From Chinchilla lanigera (Eukaryota; Chordata; Mammalia; Rodentia; Chinchillidae): DNA of 64,000 nt. A program made the translations under genes and the position numbers. The notes under the pieces are model-generated. The model was not told the DNA's origin. It was given only the letters and a program-made list of their open reading frames with translations, and searched no databases. The DNA is taken from NCBI RefSeq assembly GCF_000276665.1, contig NW_004955402.1, forward strand, positions 8,047,472 through 8,111,471. Reading direction: 5' to 3'. Shown here piece after piece: positions 34,501 to 46,008 of this stretch (the stretch's first letter is position 1; each line of letters begins with the position of its first letter).

Positions 34501-35225
34501 AATTAGGAGGTTGGTTGAACCAGAGGATATTTAACATCGTTTTCATCTGTAAAGAGACCCGTAAGGACAATACGATATAAGAATGCTACACCTTCACTTT
34601 TCCTTGTGAGTTTGAGTTCCACCCCTCAAATTCAACCCACTGGGGTGGGCTTCTTATTGCTTCAGGTCGGGGTGGGCACTGCTGCTCCGCACTCCTCTCA
34701 TCACTGTGGTGTGCTGCTTGTCTTTCTCCTACCATGAATGGTCTTTGTTCATTCGGATAACTTTTTGATATTGGATACTGTGCTTAATTTTTATCTCTAA
34801 CACAGATGTCTACCATGGCATCTTACTAGGTTCAGGTCAAAGTAAAGATGTATTAAGTGGAAGAAAAACCAAAGATTCTTTCAGCTTCCTAAGGATGCTG
34901 GTGATGATGCGTTATCATATAGACATTAGCAGTCAGTATGTGTTAGGTTCTTGGTTGTTATGATTAATTTTAAGTGTAGGAAAATCTCTACTCTTTGAAT
35001 TATCACCGTTTCACATCCTGAATTAAAAAGTTTGTGTTTAAAATCAGTTATTATGTTAATCAACTGTTTATACCTGGAGGTAAATGGAGATCCATGAAGA
35101 GAGGAATAGATGATCAAAGACAGCAGAAAGGAAGAGGAGGTGGAGCCCGGGGTGGTGCTGTTCACATGAACTAAATCTGTGGTCATTATTGCAGTGGATG
35201 CTATGGTCATTATCTGCCATCAAAT
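34501..35225. other. Unique sequence
   Basis: No recognised feature. Confidence 0.4.
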
Positions 35226-35236
35226 TACCACTCATA

Positions 35237-35240
<4 letters not shown>

Positions 35241-35269
<29 letters not shown>

Positions 35270-35348
35270 CTCCGGTACCGGGACCCGAACTCACGACCTT
35301 GCACTTGCCAGGCAGGCACTTTTGCCACTGAGCTAAATCCCCAGCCCC
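35241..35348 (-). mobile_element. ID SINE, young-looking
   Basis: Reverse ID with a long pure T run to 35269 (A tail of about 30), then CTCCGGTACCGGGACCCGAAC and GCCACTGAGCTAAATCCCC. The 15-bp duplications differ at one base (35226-35240 and 35350-35364). The long pure tail suggests recent insertion. Confidence 0.95.
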
Positions 35349-35364
35349 TTATCACTCATATCTT

Positions 35365-37685
35365 ATATGAATTTTATTGAAATATTTTATGGGCATAGTG
35401 AAATCAGGTCTAGTCTTGAAAACAAATTCATTAAAGACCTGGATAGGATATATTTTAATCAGTTTGTTAATAAACAGGAAAATAAAACATATCTATCTGG
35501 CTTTATTGCATTTTAAGATATTCTGTTAAAGACATTTAGAAATATTGATAAATGAATGCTTAATGGATAAAGGAGCTGAAAGAACTCAGAGTGGAAATTT
35601 ATGAAGTCTTAAAAACAGTTCTGTAGTGTTTAAATAGATACTAGCCAATGCGTAACTGAAGATTAAACACAGACTGCAAAGAATTGGACTTTCACTGACT
35701 GTAAAGTAACTTATTAGAAAAGAGGCCAAACTGTAGCATGTAGCAAGGTAATTTTCAAAGCATCAGGTAGTGCTTGGACAGGATGACCTTTATTACCCTT
35801 CCAACCCAACGATTCTATAAATGGACGAAAACCCAATAATGAGGAACCCAATAATGATGCAGCATAGTGCCCTCTACGTTAAAAATGCAAACTTTAAATG
35901 TCAATATGTTATTTGTTTTCAATTCCTCCAACTTTATCATAAAAAATGTTCATGTTGCCATTTCTCATTCAAGCCTCTAATGATAGACTGTGACCTTTTT
36001 CTGGGGGAGCAAAGGAAGGAGGCTGAATCTCTCTGAATTCTTGTTAGAAAGAAGCAATGCAAATAGAGGTTTCAATTCTCCAGAGGCTGCTAAATGACAC
36101 CCTCTGAACATACCCGCTGGTCTCCAGAGGATGATTAAATTGCAGATGGGAAAAATATCTATGATTTATTTTTAGTAGACCAGGTTGAAGAAAATAAAAC
36201 ACACCTGACCTTTAAGGTTTTAGGTTTGTAGGAGAATTATCGGTAAAGTCCGCATGACTTTATATTTTCAGATGTGCCAAGGAATTGCAACCACTAGCAT
36301 TCCTGTTTGCTCAGATGGCCTCTTCAAGGCAAATGACAGGCATGTAAGTAAGACACTACGCAGCTGAAATTGCAACAAAAATTCGCAACAATAGGCATAG
36401 ACGTTATGGCCCATTTATGAAGAAATAGCCTTAAAATTTGTAATTGTGTGTGTATTGGCAAACAGTGTGAGGAAATTGATTAGGAAGAGGCATTCCTTCC
36501 AAACTTGGCAAATGGCTTGCAGAGAGCAGTCTTCATGTGACCCAGTTCCTCTGTCTTTCTTTTTAGGTAATTTTAGTAAATGCACGTTAAGGTTGAGTTA
36601 TTGCGTACTTTTATCAGTCTTTCAAAAGAGTTTAAATGTTCAGTGTACATACCAATGTTGTGGCATTTTCTTCTCCTTTGTGGAATATAGATGGGAAAAT
36701 ACCTCATTAAGATGCGAACTTCGGCTCATCCAATATGAAATCTTTATTACTTCTTTCCTTAGGTGTGTGGGAAGATACAGTGTAATTATGGAAGCAAGTT
36801 GTTATTTTTACAAAACCCATTAAACTTTTTCTTTATAGGTTGCCTAGGGGACATGAGGAGGGGATTTAAAAGACAGGTGCTTACGACTTAGGGGAACATC
36901 TCATGGATAGCAGCTTGCAGAATTGTTTAATGTGGGTGATTATTTGGGATAGGTTCCAAACTCAAATACAGGTTTTGGGAAAGGGAACTGTGATTTAGAA
37001 AAATGTAAAACTAGTTAGCTGCATTTAGCATAGGAAAAATGAAAGAACTAAGCATTGTCTATTTTGAATTCATGAATAACAATTTTTCATGTGAAATTCC
37101 TTTGGAGAACCTGAGTAACTTAGGTAATTACTGTATAACGTAAAGATAGAAGAAAGCTAGGAAAACAACAATTTATTTGTTTTTTTAAAAAATAGATAAC
37201 AGGAATGGGTGAGAGCTAACATTTAATATTTGTAGTCTTTCTCAACTCCAATCCAACACATTATTGACCTGAGGATAGCTGTGGGAGGAAGGAATGTCCT
37301 GTGATGGCCCCTTGGTGCCCCTAACTTAATGTCCAAATATTCATCATAGGGAAAGATTGAATTTGTGAGAAATATATTAGACATATCAGAAATATACCAA
37401 ATAATCTGTACAGAGGGTGAACCATAGTCGTAGCTCAAAAAGTTACAAATAAAAATTACAACTTTTCCTTGTAGTTAATAGAAAGATTCTCCTCCACCCC
37501 ACCAGTCCGTACGGTCTCCTTCTCTTGCTTTTGCTTTTCTCATGCCGCATCTGAGTTTTCCTAGGTGTGAACGTTCAGACCAGGCTCCTGCTGTCCCTAC
37601 TTGTGTTATTGCTGCTTTGGCCCCTGCAAGGTGCCTAGTGCTTGCTGGGTGATAAGTAGGAAGCACTGTCTTCCTACGAGTTTAA
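35365..37685. other. Unique sequence, candidate conserved non-coding DNA
   Basis: No firm repeat. A 15-bp tandem duplication (AACCCAATAATGAGG / AACCCAATAATGATG) lies at 35829-35858. 36060-36420 has a dense, non-repetitive look often seen in conserved non-coding elements, but this cannot be tested here. Confidence 0.4.
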
Positions 37686-37792
37686 GTTCTTCGGCTCTCA
37701 CAAAACCCTATGAAGGCAGCAGTTTCATTATCCTTTCATAAAAGAGGACTGAGGCTTAGAAGGGTGTGAACCAGGCAGTTCACACACTTATA
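37686..37792 (-). repeat. MIR fragment
   Basis: 'CCCTATGAAGGCAGCAGTTTC' and 'AGGACTGAGGCTTAGAAGGG' read as antisense MIR core. Confidence 0.55.
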
Positions 37793-38025
37793 TACCACAT
37801 GTATGTATAGCATTTCCTCATCCATTTGATGGGCATACAGGCCACTTCCGACAGTTAGCTAATATGAATTGTGCCACTATAAACACAGATACGCATGGAT
37901 CACTGGGACGTGATGTCCTTAACTCTTGTGGAAAGATACCCAGAAAAGATATAGCTGAGTTGAATAGAATTTCCATTTTTAGCTCCAAGACTGGCTGTCA
38001 TGTAAAAAACCTTTAACATTTACTT
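37793..38025 (-). mobile_element. L1 ORF2 3'-part fragment, antisense
   Basis: 'TTCCTCATCCATTTGATGGGC', 'TGTGCCACTATAAACACAG' and 'GATATAGCTGAGTTGAATAG' follow the antisense order of the L1 ORF2 end. Confidence 0.65.
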
Positions 38026-38333
38026 ATGCTCTCCTAACTCCCAGGATAACCCTATATATATATGTAAGCTGCTAGTAATTATTAAACAACTATGTCTATT
38101 ATTGAATGAAAATTTTGGGACGCAAAAATTGGCACATTCCTCTGGCCTAAGGGGGATGAGAAGGGGCAAGAATGCAAGTTAATAACAAAGGCTGTTGATA
38201 TTGTCCAATGTCTACTCTTCACAAGTGACTGCAACACCCAGGGCCCTGTCATTTTCAAGTGTTCAGCTCTATGCTGCTTATGCTTTCTCTGGTTTGACTT
38301 TTTAAAGTTTGCTGTCTAGCATTAAATTGAGAC

Positions 38334-38337
<4 letters not shown>
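38026..38337. other. Unique sequence
   Basis: No recognised feature apart from a short TATATATATA run near 38055. Confidence 0.4.
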
Positions 38338-38394
<57 letters not shown>

Positions 38395-38396
38395 CC
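38338..38396 (+). repeat. (CT)n then (TTTC)n compound microsatellite
   Basis: About 17 CT units followed by about six TTTC units. It sits on the A-tail side of the adjacent reverse B1, so it probably grew from that tail. Confidence 0.95.
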
Positions 38397-38541
38397 TTCA
38401 TTCTTGAGACAGGGTCTCACTAAGCAGTTCAGGCTGGCCTTGAACTCACTATGTAGCCTAGGCTGGCCTCTAACTTGCAACAATAGTCCTGCCTCAGCCT
38501 CCTGAGTGCTAGGATTACAGGTGTGCATCACCATGCCCGGC
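38397..38541 (-). mobile_element. B1 SINE
   Basis: Reverse B1: TTGAGACAGGGTCTCACTAAG, two CAGGCTGG / TAGGCTGG blocks, then GTGCTAGGATTACAGGTGTG and CACCATGCCCGGC. Imperfect AGACTATTTCT / AGACTTATTTAT duplications lie at the ends. Confidence 0.92.
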
Positions 38542-39480
38542 AAGACTTATTTATTTCTTAAACATGCAATGACTCTATAGGAATTTTAGTAGGCTAAGAA
38601 GCAATGCTCCTTTACCCCTCCACTTCCGTTCAGAACCAATTCATATGGACACAAAGGTCTGATAACTGGAGAAAAATAATGTTTTGTAATAACTATAAAG
38701 TTATTTGGAGATTGTGACTGGGGTCCGGCAGGTAAGTTTGCTAATACATGCTCTTCTCCTAATGCCATTTATAGCCCTAAGAAGCTGCAGACCATGGAGC
38801 CAACTCCCTCTTACTGCATAGTAGAGAAGACCACAATACTCTCTATCCCATATATAGATCTTGAAAATAAGCAAATGAGAAGAGCTGAGCATGGCTAGTT
38901 TATTCTACTAGTACCAGTCTAGAGGAGTGACCAGAGGGGGAGGGGATGCCAGGAGTGTCACTCTAGTGGTGGTCCCCCTGAATGGAAACATGGTAAACAT
39001 GGAACAAAGGTTCTCTCTAACACATTCAACCTGAATAAAAATGTGGTTAAAAGACCTTAGACAAATGGAAAGCAACCTACAAATCTAATAGAGAACTTAG
39101 TTGGATAACACAGGCCCAAGCATTGTAGAGTGTTCCAGAGAGAGAGAGAGTCCCAGAAGAGGTAGCATCAGCAGATTCTTGAAGGAATAAGAGTTTTCCA
39201 GGTAGAATGGGTGTGTGTGTGTGCATGCTGTAAGATGTTCTGGTGGAGAAACAACACATACACAAGTTCTGTGTCTAATGTGTTTGGAGAACTACAGTGT
39301 TTTGATGTTATCAGAGTGTGAACTGTTAAAGATAAGACAATACCCCAGAATGCGAAGCTAGATGGGAGACACACTTTGACTTCCTTTCCCCTTTCCTGAG
39401 GTTGTTTATATTTGTTTGAGGACTTAAAATTTACTCCCTATGGAGAGGAGAGCAAAAGTGCATCGGGAAGGAAATAACTT
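38542..39480. other. Unique sequence
   Basis: No firm repeat. A short GA run lies at 39138-39149 and a short TG run near 39211. Confidence 0.4.
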
Positions 39481-39718
39481 CTAATGTCCTAAAACCAAGT
39501 AGAATAACCATGGAGGACAATGATTAATTGTATATATCTCCACATAGTATAGAGGATTTGGAATGTTTCCAACACAGAGAAATGATAGCTATCCAGGGTG
39601 ACAGATTTGCCAATTACCTTGATCTGATCATTACCCATTGTACACGTGTTGAAATAACACGCTGAACCCCATAAATATGTACAATTTTATGTGTCAATTA
39701 AAAATTTTTTAAAAAAGT
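39481..39718 (+). mobile_element. L1 (L1MA-like) 3' end
   Basis: 'GCCAATTACCTTGATCTGATC', 'CATTGTACACGTGTTGAAAT' and 'CCCCATAAATATGTACAATTTT' lead to 'TATGTGTCAATTAAAAATT' and an A-rich end, the distinctive 3' terminus of L1MA-type elements. Confidence 0.8.
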
Positions 39719-39751
39719 AAGAATCTTTTTCTCCTTTGTTTTTCTACTCAC

Positions 39752-40390
39752 CTAACTTCACACTCACTGCTGGAGAGATTCTAAAGGCATCTTGGCTTAA
39801 TGTGTAGGCCGACTTTATTCTTTCTTCATTCATTTCAGTCTCAACTGTTTGAGACTTCTTGTAACTCCTCCTATCTTGTATTTCCAGGGAAATCAGATGA
39901 AATTCTAGAAAAGGTTGAAAATGGGATGCAGTCAGTAGTTCAGGAATATTATTAGCTTTTTCTAATTTAGGTTCAACTTTGATATTTGTATGGTAATTGG
40001 AAAATTGACATTGTTTTGGCAATTAGCAGTGATCACATACCTTGGGCCTGGACAATATGGCTGGTTGTTTATTGCCACTGCCACATTGATAAGTTCACAG
40101 GTTAGGTCGGTGCTAACATCACAACCTTTCAGACACCAACACAGGCGACCTCTGAGGAGAGAGCGATAGCTTACTTCATCGCTTGTGCATGCTGATGGAA
40201 TAATATCCTGCTCTTCAAGGGGTTCATTCATCATGGAGCATGTCAGATGGCTTGGCATGCTTAGCATTTCAAATTTATACAAGCTGAACACACTGAGGAC
40301 TTGGAGAACACGTCCGCATTCCTTAGTTTTGTTTGGCATATAAAAATTTCCTATGCCGGAGTAGCTGAAAGCCATGTTTTCCATCTTGAT
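39752..40390 (-). other. Candidate minus-strand exons, unidentified
   Basis: Two open minus-strand stretches end at strong donor-like sites. The stretch from about 40390 to 40041 (117 codons, Cys-containing) ends CCCAAG followed by GTATGT. The stretch from 39904 to 39752 (51 codons, charged) begins after TTTTCAACCTTTTCTAG and ends GTTAG followed by GTGAGT. Against coding status: the upstream stretch has no good acceptor, the space between them is only about 136 bp, and I recognise no family. They could equally be a retrocopy relic with a frameshift, or chance. Confidence 0.2.
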
Positions 40391-40559
40391 TCATTATGCA
40401 GGCATTTTTTTTAAAAAATGAAGGATCATTCTTCTTGATGGTCACTTGTAATAATATAGTGGGTAGTTGTTTATAAAGTTTTGTAATGTCTACATTACAA
40501 AACATGTTGATAAAATTTATAAAATACTTATGCTTAGGTCGTTTACCTTGGAAACAAAC

Positions 40560-40640
40560 CAGGAATATAGGGCAATAGTTATTTTCTCTATTTTACCAAA
40601 TGGGAAACTGAGGCTTTGAAACATTGAATTATGTCTTTTA
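40560..40640 (-). repeat. MIR fragment
   Basis: 'CAAATGGGAAACTGAGGCTTTG' is the antisense MIR core. Confidence 0.5.
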
Positions 40641-41073
40641 AACCACTGATAGAAATGTAATGTGAGCCACATATGTAACTTTAGAGTTTCTAGTTGCCAT
40701 AAAGAACAAAGTAGTAAGGTATAATTTATTTTAATATGTTATTTAACCTAATATGTCAAATGTTATAAATTTTGCTTGCAATCAATTTAAAAATTATTGA
40801 GACATTTTGTATTATTTTATTTTTAAGACTTCAAAAATCTGGCTTTATATCAGAAGAATGAAGGGGCACATCCAATAATTCCCATTTAGTGTGAAATACT
40901 TTTATAAATGCTTTTGTGTAAGGAGAACGTTATAAAGGAAATGAAGAGTTCACATGTAACTGCTTCCTAGGGCTTTAGCCCTACTCTTTTCAGGCCAGAC
41001 AGGCCAACATTTCATTCCTATTGATCAGTTAGTGTGGGCAGAATGGGTGAGTAGATACTTTTATTGAGTAAAT
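40641..41073. other. Unique AT-rich sequence
   Basis: No recognised feature. Confidence 0.4.
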
Positions 41074-41083
41074 GAAAGCTAGG

Positions 41084-41187
41084 GGGGCTGGGGATTTAGC
41101 TTAGCGGCAAAGTGCCTGCCTGGCAAGCGCAAGGTCGTAAGTTCGATTCCCGGTACCGGAGAAAAACCAAAAACCAAAAAAAAAAAA
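41084..41187 (+). mobile_element. ID SINE, young-looking
   Basis: Forward ID: GGGGCTGGGGATTTAGCTTAG (A box), GCCTGCCTGGCAAGCGCAAG, GTTCGATTCCCGG (intact B box), then GTACCGGAGAAAAACC and an A-rich tail. Exact 10-bp duplications (GAAAGCTAGG) lie at 41074-41083 and 41188-41197. The right duplication overlaps the start of the 77-bp block that is repeated across the nearby gap. Confidence 0.95.
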
Positions 41188-41193
41188 GAAAGC

Positions 41194-41270
41194 TAGGCCT
41201 TTATGAGGTTCATCTTCTGCTCTTCTGAAATAGCGATTCTACAGTTTCCAGGTAGCTAGAAGGGAAAATC
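41194..41270 (+). repeat. 77-bp block, left copy beside gap
   Basis: Identical over all 77 bases to 41371-41447 on the other side of the 100-N gap. The most likely explanation is overlapping contig ends that were not merged. Confidence 0.97.
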
Positions 41271-41370
41271 NNNNNNNNNNNNNNNNNNNNNNNNNNNNNN
41301 NNNNNNNNNNNNNNNNNNNNNNNNNNNNNNNNNNNNNNNNNNNNNNNNNNNNNNNNNNNNNNNNNNNNNN
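41271..41370. other. Assembly gap (100 N)
   Basis: Exactly 100 N, the usual placeholder for a gap of unknown size. Both flanks carry the same 77 bases, so the true gap may be zero or negative. Confidence 0.98.
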
Positions 41371-41447
41371 TAGGCCTTTATGAGGTTCATCTTCTGCTCT
41401 TCTGAAATAGCGATTCTACAGTTTCCAGGTAGCTAGAAGGGAAAATC
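41371..41447 (+). repeat. 77-bp block, right copy beside gap
   Basis: Exact second copy of 41194-41270. Sequence then continues into unique DNA. Confidence 0.97.
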
Positions 41448-42975
41448 TCCCCTCTCTAGTCAGCTGCTGCAGAATGTTTTTTTCTGTAATAGTTTAAATA
41501 TTTGAGAAAAATTTTTCCCACAGAAGTGGGAAGCACATAAAATCCATGTTTAAATCTAGGAGGCTCTACTTCCCCCTGAAGCCAAATGACAAAATCCCAA
41601 ATACTCTTGTAGAAAGTAACTTCCGGGGAGAGAGTATTTGGAACTTCCAGATAAAAGGAGAACCTTGTTATGTTCCAGTCTTTCCAAACGAAGCTCTGAG
41701 CTTCCCTGTCTCAAGCATTTATGCAACTGTTCCCCCATGCTATCGTCTGTCACCTGTAGTCATCTGCTGACACTGATCCGTCTGGATTAGTTGGATTTCA
41801 GCTTGGCCTTTGGGAACGTTTTTATGATGGTCATATATAAAACCATAATAAGGCTAAAATCAGTACTCTACCACTTCACTGTGTAATGTAGTTTCACTTA
41901 TTTATTTGGGGGCTGTAGGGAGAAGATGTATATTTTGTATATTAATGTTTGCTTAAAGTTGGACAATTAATGCTGTTCAGTTTTAGGGTTCCTTACAAGT
42001 TTTACTTACAAAATGGCTTTAAAAAATACTGATGTGAATAGCATCTGTGTCCAGTTAACTCCTCATCCTGTAGTCATGATACAGCGTTCCTCCCCATGAA
42101 TAAGACAGTGCTGGCTGTTTCCTGTCATCTGGACATGGGTCCCTCACCTCACACGTGGCCACTTTATCATCTAAAAGGTAACGTAATGAGAGGGCACAGT
42201 CATCACTGCTTCCGGAAAAGCTCCTCAGAAGGAACGCTCTGTTCCTAGTTTGAGGGGCGAGTCACCAGATGCATAGAAAAGCTGCATTATAGCACATTTC
42301 TCGAAGTATGGGGCGGGGGGAGAACAGGAAGCCCAGCCCTTTTCCTCACATGCCAGTCAAGGGCAGCGGTGACATTGCCCCCTGCAGCCCACACTGGCAT
42401 CAAGAGACTCTGAGAGGTCAGTAGCTGTCAGGAGGGGCTGGTGCAGTGGGGAGGCGGCAGCAGCAGAAGACGTTCAGGACCGACCCTGAACAGGAGCAGG
42501 TGGGAAGGAAAGTGGCCTGGGCTTTGGGTCCAATCAGTTCCAGACAGCAGGCCCCAGGGCTGGCCTCCCATGCTCCTGTGCTTGAGCTCCACTTTGCAGC
42601 AGCCTTGGCATGCTTTAGGCAACTTATGCAGTCATTCAGGGCCACGAACAACTGCATTTCCCATAAGCTCCTATTCTTTCATAAGCCCTTCTCCTGCAAC
42701 CAGAATGAGAACCCCATCCCCAGTAATGAAAACCACAGTCGTCATTTCCTCTGTCCAACCCTTTTTCCCGTTGACAGAGAACTTCAACTTGTGCCCCCCC
42801 TCCCCATTCCTTGGGTAGAGAACACAAAGCTATAGGGGGATTTGTGAGTCTTTTTAGGGGAGGAGGACTTGACGGGGTAGGAGCCATTGTCATCATTATA
42901 GAACTGGTCAAAATTTGTGCATGCTGTAGAGAGACATGAGATATCAGATTCTTCACTGTTGCAAGTTAAGCTGCC
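41448..42975. other. Unique sequence, GC-richer at 42300-42830
   Basis: 42420-42600 has CAG/GGC-rich composition and overlapping frames on both strands. None shows a recognisable domain. No repeat family seen. Confidence 0.4.
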
Positions 42976-43100
42976 CACGGTGCACAGACGAGCCTTTTCT
43001 GCCCTGCCCTGTCCGAATTCCTGACTCACAATCATGCATAGAATAAATGATTATTGTGTTAAGCCTCAGAGGGTTGTGTAAGTTGTTACACAGCAATGGA
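42976..43100 (+). mobile_element. Possible MaLR LTR 3' end
   Basis: 'AATAAATGATTATTGTGTTAAG' followed by 'GTAAGTTGTTACACAGCAATGG' resembles the R/U5 end of old MaLR-type LTRs. Only this terminal part is convincing. Confidence 0.45.
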
Positions 43101-45125
43101 GAAGCCGAAGGATCATACAGCTGTTAATGAACATGGAGGATTTAGCCTAGGTATTCAGGCTGTGGGTGCTGGGGCCCATCTAGCGCTCTATGGTACGTGT
43201 GTAAGCTACCCAGAGTGCCCTGCCATCTCAGTGCAGGCAGGAACATGCCTGCTTCTGCCACACACCGCACACGGGCTTTTTCCTTCACCAGCATGGTCTT
43301 CCTGGGAAGCCCCTCTCCCCTCCTGCCATGCTGTACCCTGCATCTGCCCACCCATCCACTGGAAAGGCTGCCACACAAGGGAAGCAGTTTGCCTCTGCTG
43401 GGCACTGCCACAACCCGGTATCTAGACTAGTGCCCAGCAAGAGGGAAACACGCTAAAGATTTTCAAGTGAGTGAACAGCTAGATGGTAGAAACGTTTTGT
43501 TTTAGGGTGAGTAAAATGGAAAATGCCTTTTGCTTTAGCCACTGGAGATATTCTGCGCAGCTATGCTAGTTTACCTTCAGGGAGAAGAAAGAAAAAGATC
43601 AGAGAGAAAGGATAAGCACTGGGAATAAAATAGATGATTTATTAAAGTCATAAGACAATTACCCGAGTTTAACCCAGGTTGGGAAAAGTCAGAATGGCAA
43701 ATAATAACAACAACAATAACAACAAACCAATTGTGATGCTCTGCATGTTATCGAAGACAATATTTTTTCTGGCTGCAAATCGTAGTGAAGTCTACAGTGA
43801 GGCACCAGGGAACACGATCCCACAAAAGTGCGCTGCTCCCCAAGGGAGGTACTTCGAATGGGGCCCAGTGCAGCCTGGAAGAAGTTGAGTAATGACCAGA
43901 TGGCCTCCAAGAGTTACAGTGGCTGAAATAATTAAATAGGCCAAAATAAGTCAAGCAAGAAAAATTGTTTTGTTGAATAGAAGAAAAATAAGATCACTAG
44001 ACCATTCCAGGAACCCTGGAGCAACGATTTCTAGATTCTGGTGAAGTATTAAGGAAATAAATCTACCCAACAGTGAGATACCATATATAGTTAGTTGGTT
44101 GAGTGTCACATGAAATGAGGTTATATCACAGCACCCAAAGAGATTTTAAAGGTGACTTAGAGGAAATGAACTGTTCTTCACAGAGATGGGGAGAAATTGG
44201 AAAATGCCTCCAAATGACAGCCTTTGTTAGTCACGCGTTTCCTGTCTGTTTGTGGTCTATCCGGAAGAAAGAGTTAAGCCTGGAGGATGTAATGGGTTTA
44301 AATCCTTTCATGAATGATGTGAAGAATGAGAAGTGATGTCACTGAGAAATTATCAGCATCTAAAGCAATTGAGGAGGCTGAAGTTAGACCAAGACTAAAT
44401 CCGTCCCAGTAGGTGTGCGCCAGCAAGTACAGGGATCCCGTTCTCCAGATGGCGTAGGTGAGTATGACGCTCCCTCAGGAAATTCAAACAGTCCTCTGTG
44501 GGGACATAACTTGCGTTGCACGATGTGACTTTTAGAATTGCTTCCAAAAGTTGGCACATAAAACCAACATTACAGCTTTAGTCTAAAATAAAGGGAAGAA
44601 TCATTTCCTCTGAACGCAAATAGCCAGTACAAATATTTCTGAGCAAAGGGAAGTTGAGCAGTGTTCACTTAGAAAGCCAAAAGGTTGTCATTATTTTTAC
44701 TTAATGAATTCAGTTAGTTTTTTTTTTTCCAGTTGCATATGTTGCGGTGGATAGTATGATGTCAGTCACAAAGCACAACTCATGAGGAACACTATAGGTT
44801 TCATTCACTTTGGGGTCTGGAAAGGTTGGTAAAACACAAGACGAAATCCTAGCGTAATTCTCATGCATATATTTCCATGAAGCTCCCTTTTCCTTTATCT
44901 GGAGAACACTGGCAAATAACTGAAACAACTTCTTCATAATCTCATATTCCATATTCATTACTAATTTGTAGTTTCCACTGTCCAAAAAGGAAACCAAAAA
45001 AGACAACTTGAAAAAAAATTTGTTGCATTTGTATTTCTAGTACAAGCAATTATATCTCAATTCATTGTGGATATTACTTTCTAATCCAATAAATGCTACA
45101 ATAGCTTTTGTGGCTGGATAATGTT
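43101..45125. other. Unique sequence
   Basis: No firm repeat apart from an AAC-rich run at 43699-43727. It contains the weak minus-strand exon candidate at 44716-44990. Confidence 0.4.
44716..44990 (-). other. Candidate minus-strand exon, unidentified
   Basis: On the minus strand, a good acceptor-like sequence (TTGGTTTCCTTTTTGGACAG) is followed by about 90 open codons ending in a stop next to an A-run. The translation has no low-complexity bias but matches no family I know. There is no polyadenylation signal immediately downstream and no linked exon I can define, so this is weak. Confidence 0.2.
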
Positions 45126-45312
45126 CATAGTTTAATATTCACTGAGCTTGTTTCTAAGTGCTAGGTGGCTTTATTGGAATTAAACCATTTGATCCTGACA
45201 TCATACTACCCTCATTTCAGAGATGAGAAAATAGGGATAGAGTGGCTCTGCTGATGTCAGCAGCTCGGGGGACAGAGCTGGGCTGTGCACCCAGGCGGTC
45301 TGGCTTCCAGGC
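45126..45312 (-). repeat. MIR SINE
   Basis: Antisense order: 'CACTGAGCTTGTTTCTAAGTG', 'AACCATTTGATCCTGACATC', 'TTTCAGAGATGAGAAAATAG', then 'CAGGCGGTCTGGCTTCCAG'. Confidence 0.7.
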
Positions 45313-45926
45313 ATGCTCACAGTGAGCAGGCTATCCCGCTTCTCACACTATCTGGCACGTGGTCATGTTGCCTTTTGTGTCCTCGTCTTTTCAACAGGAT
45401 TAGTCTATCAGTGTTGAGCTAGTACAGTGCACCCCCTGAAAGGAAAAGCCATTTTCCTCCTGTGAGATTCTTGATGCGAATACCACTGGAATTAAAATCT
45501 TGTGGCTGGCTTGGAGGGTGGCTGGTAAGAAGTGGATTTCTTTAGGTGAATGTGAAGTCAAGCTGGGCAATGGGGTGTGGACAGTGAGGGAAGCTGGCTT
45601 AGCCTTAGCAGGTCATCATGAAGGAAGTGATTCAGGAAGTTCTGGTGTGCCTGTCACCTGTAACGGAAAGAAAATTAGCTGGACCTATTCTGGACTGAAG
45701 TCCATGTTGTTTTATGAGGTGCTATGAAATAAAATATTATTCTATTTCACAACTGGGGAAATTGGGGAATAGAACTGGCTTCAAAGGGTTAAAGGAAATC
45801 AGAGGCTGAGCCAGATGGAGAAATAAAAAAGTTTAGATTTACATAAAATCGGATGTGGTGAGATTAGAGTTAGTGCCCGGTCATTTCACTTTACAGAGGG
45901 GAAGATGAGGTTCAGTGGTTTTATAG
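45313..45926. other. Unique sequence
   Basis: No recognised feature. Confidence 0.4.

Positions 45927-45990
<64 letters not shown>
45927..45990 (+). repeat. (TTTC)n microsatellite
   Basis: About 15 near-perfect TTTC units followed by a degenerate pyrimidine run to about 46008. No SINE is attached. Confidence 0.97.
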
Positions 45991-46008
45991 TCCCTTTCTC
46001 TTTCTTTC

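Noticed and set aside
42441..42835. Overlapping 125- and 129-codon plus-strand frames
   Set aside because: Frames are open on both strands in a GC-rich stretch, with no domain, splice signal or start context that favours one.
43096..43425. 109-codon plus-strand frame with many Cys and Pro
   Set aside because: It overlaps an equally open minus-strand frame and starts in a probable LTR end. No family is recognised.
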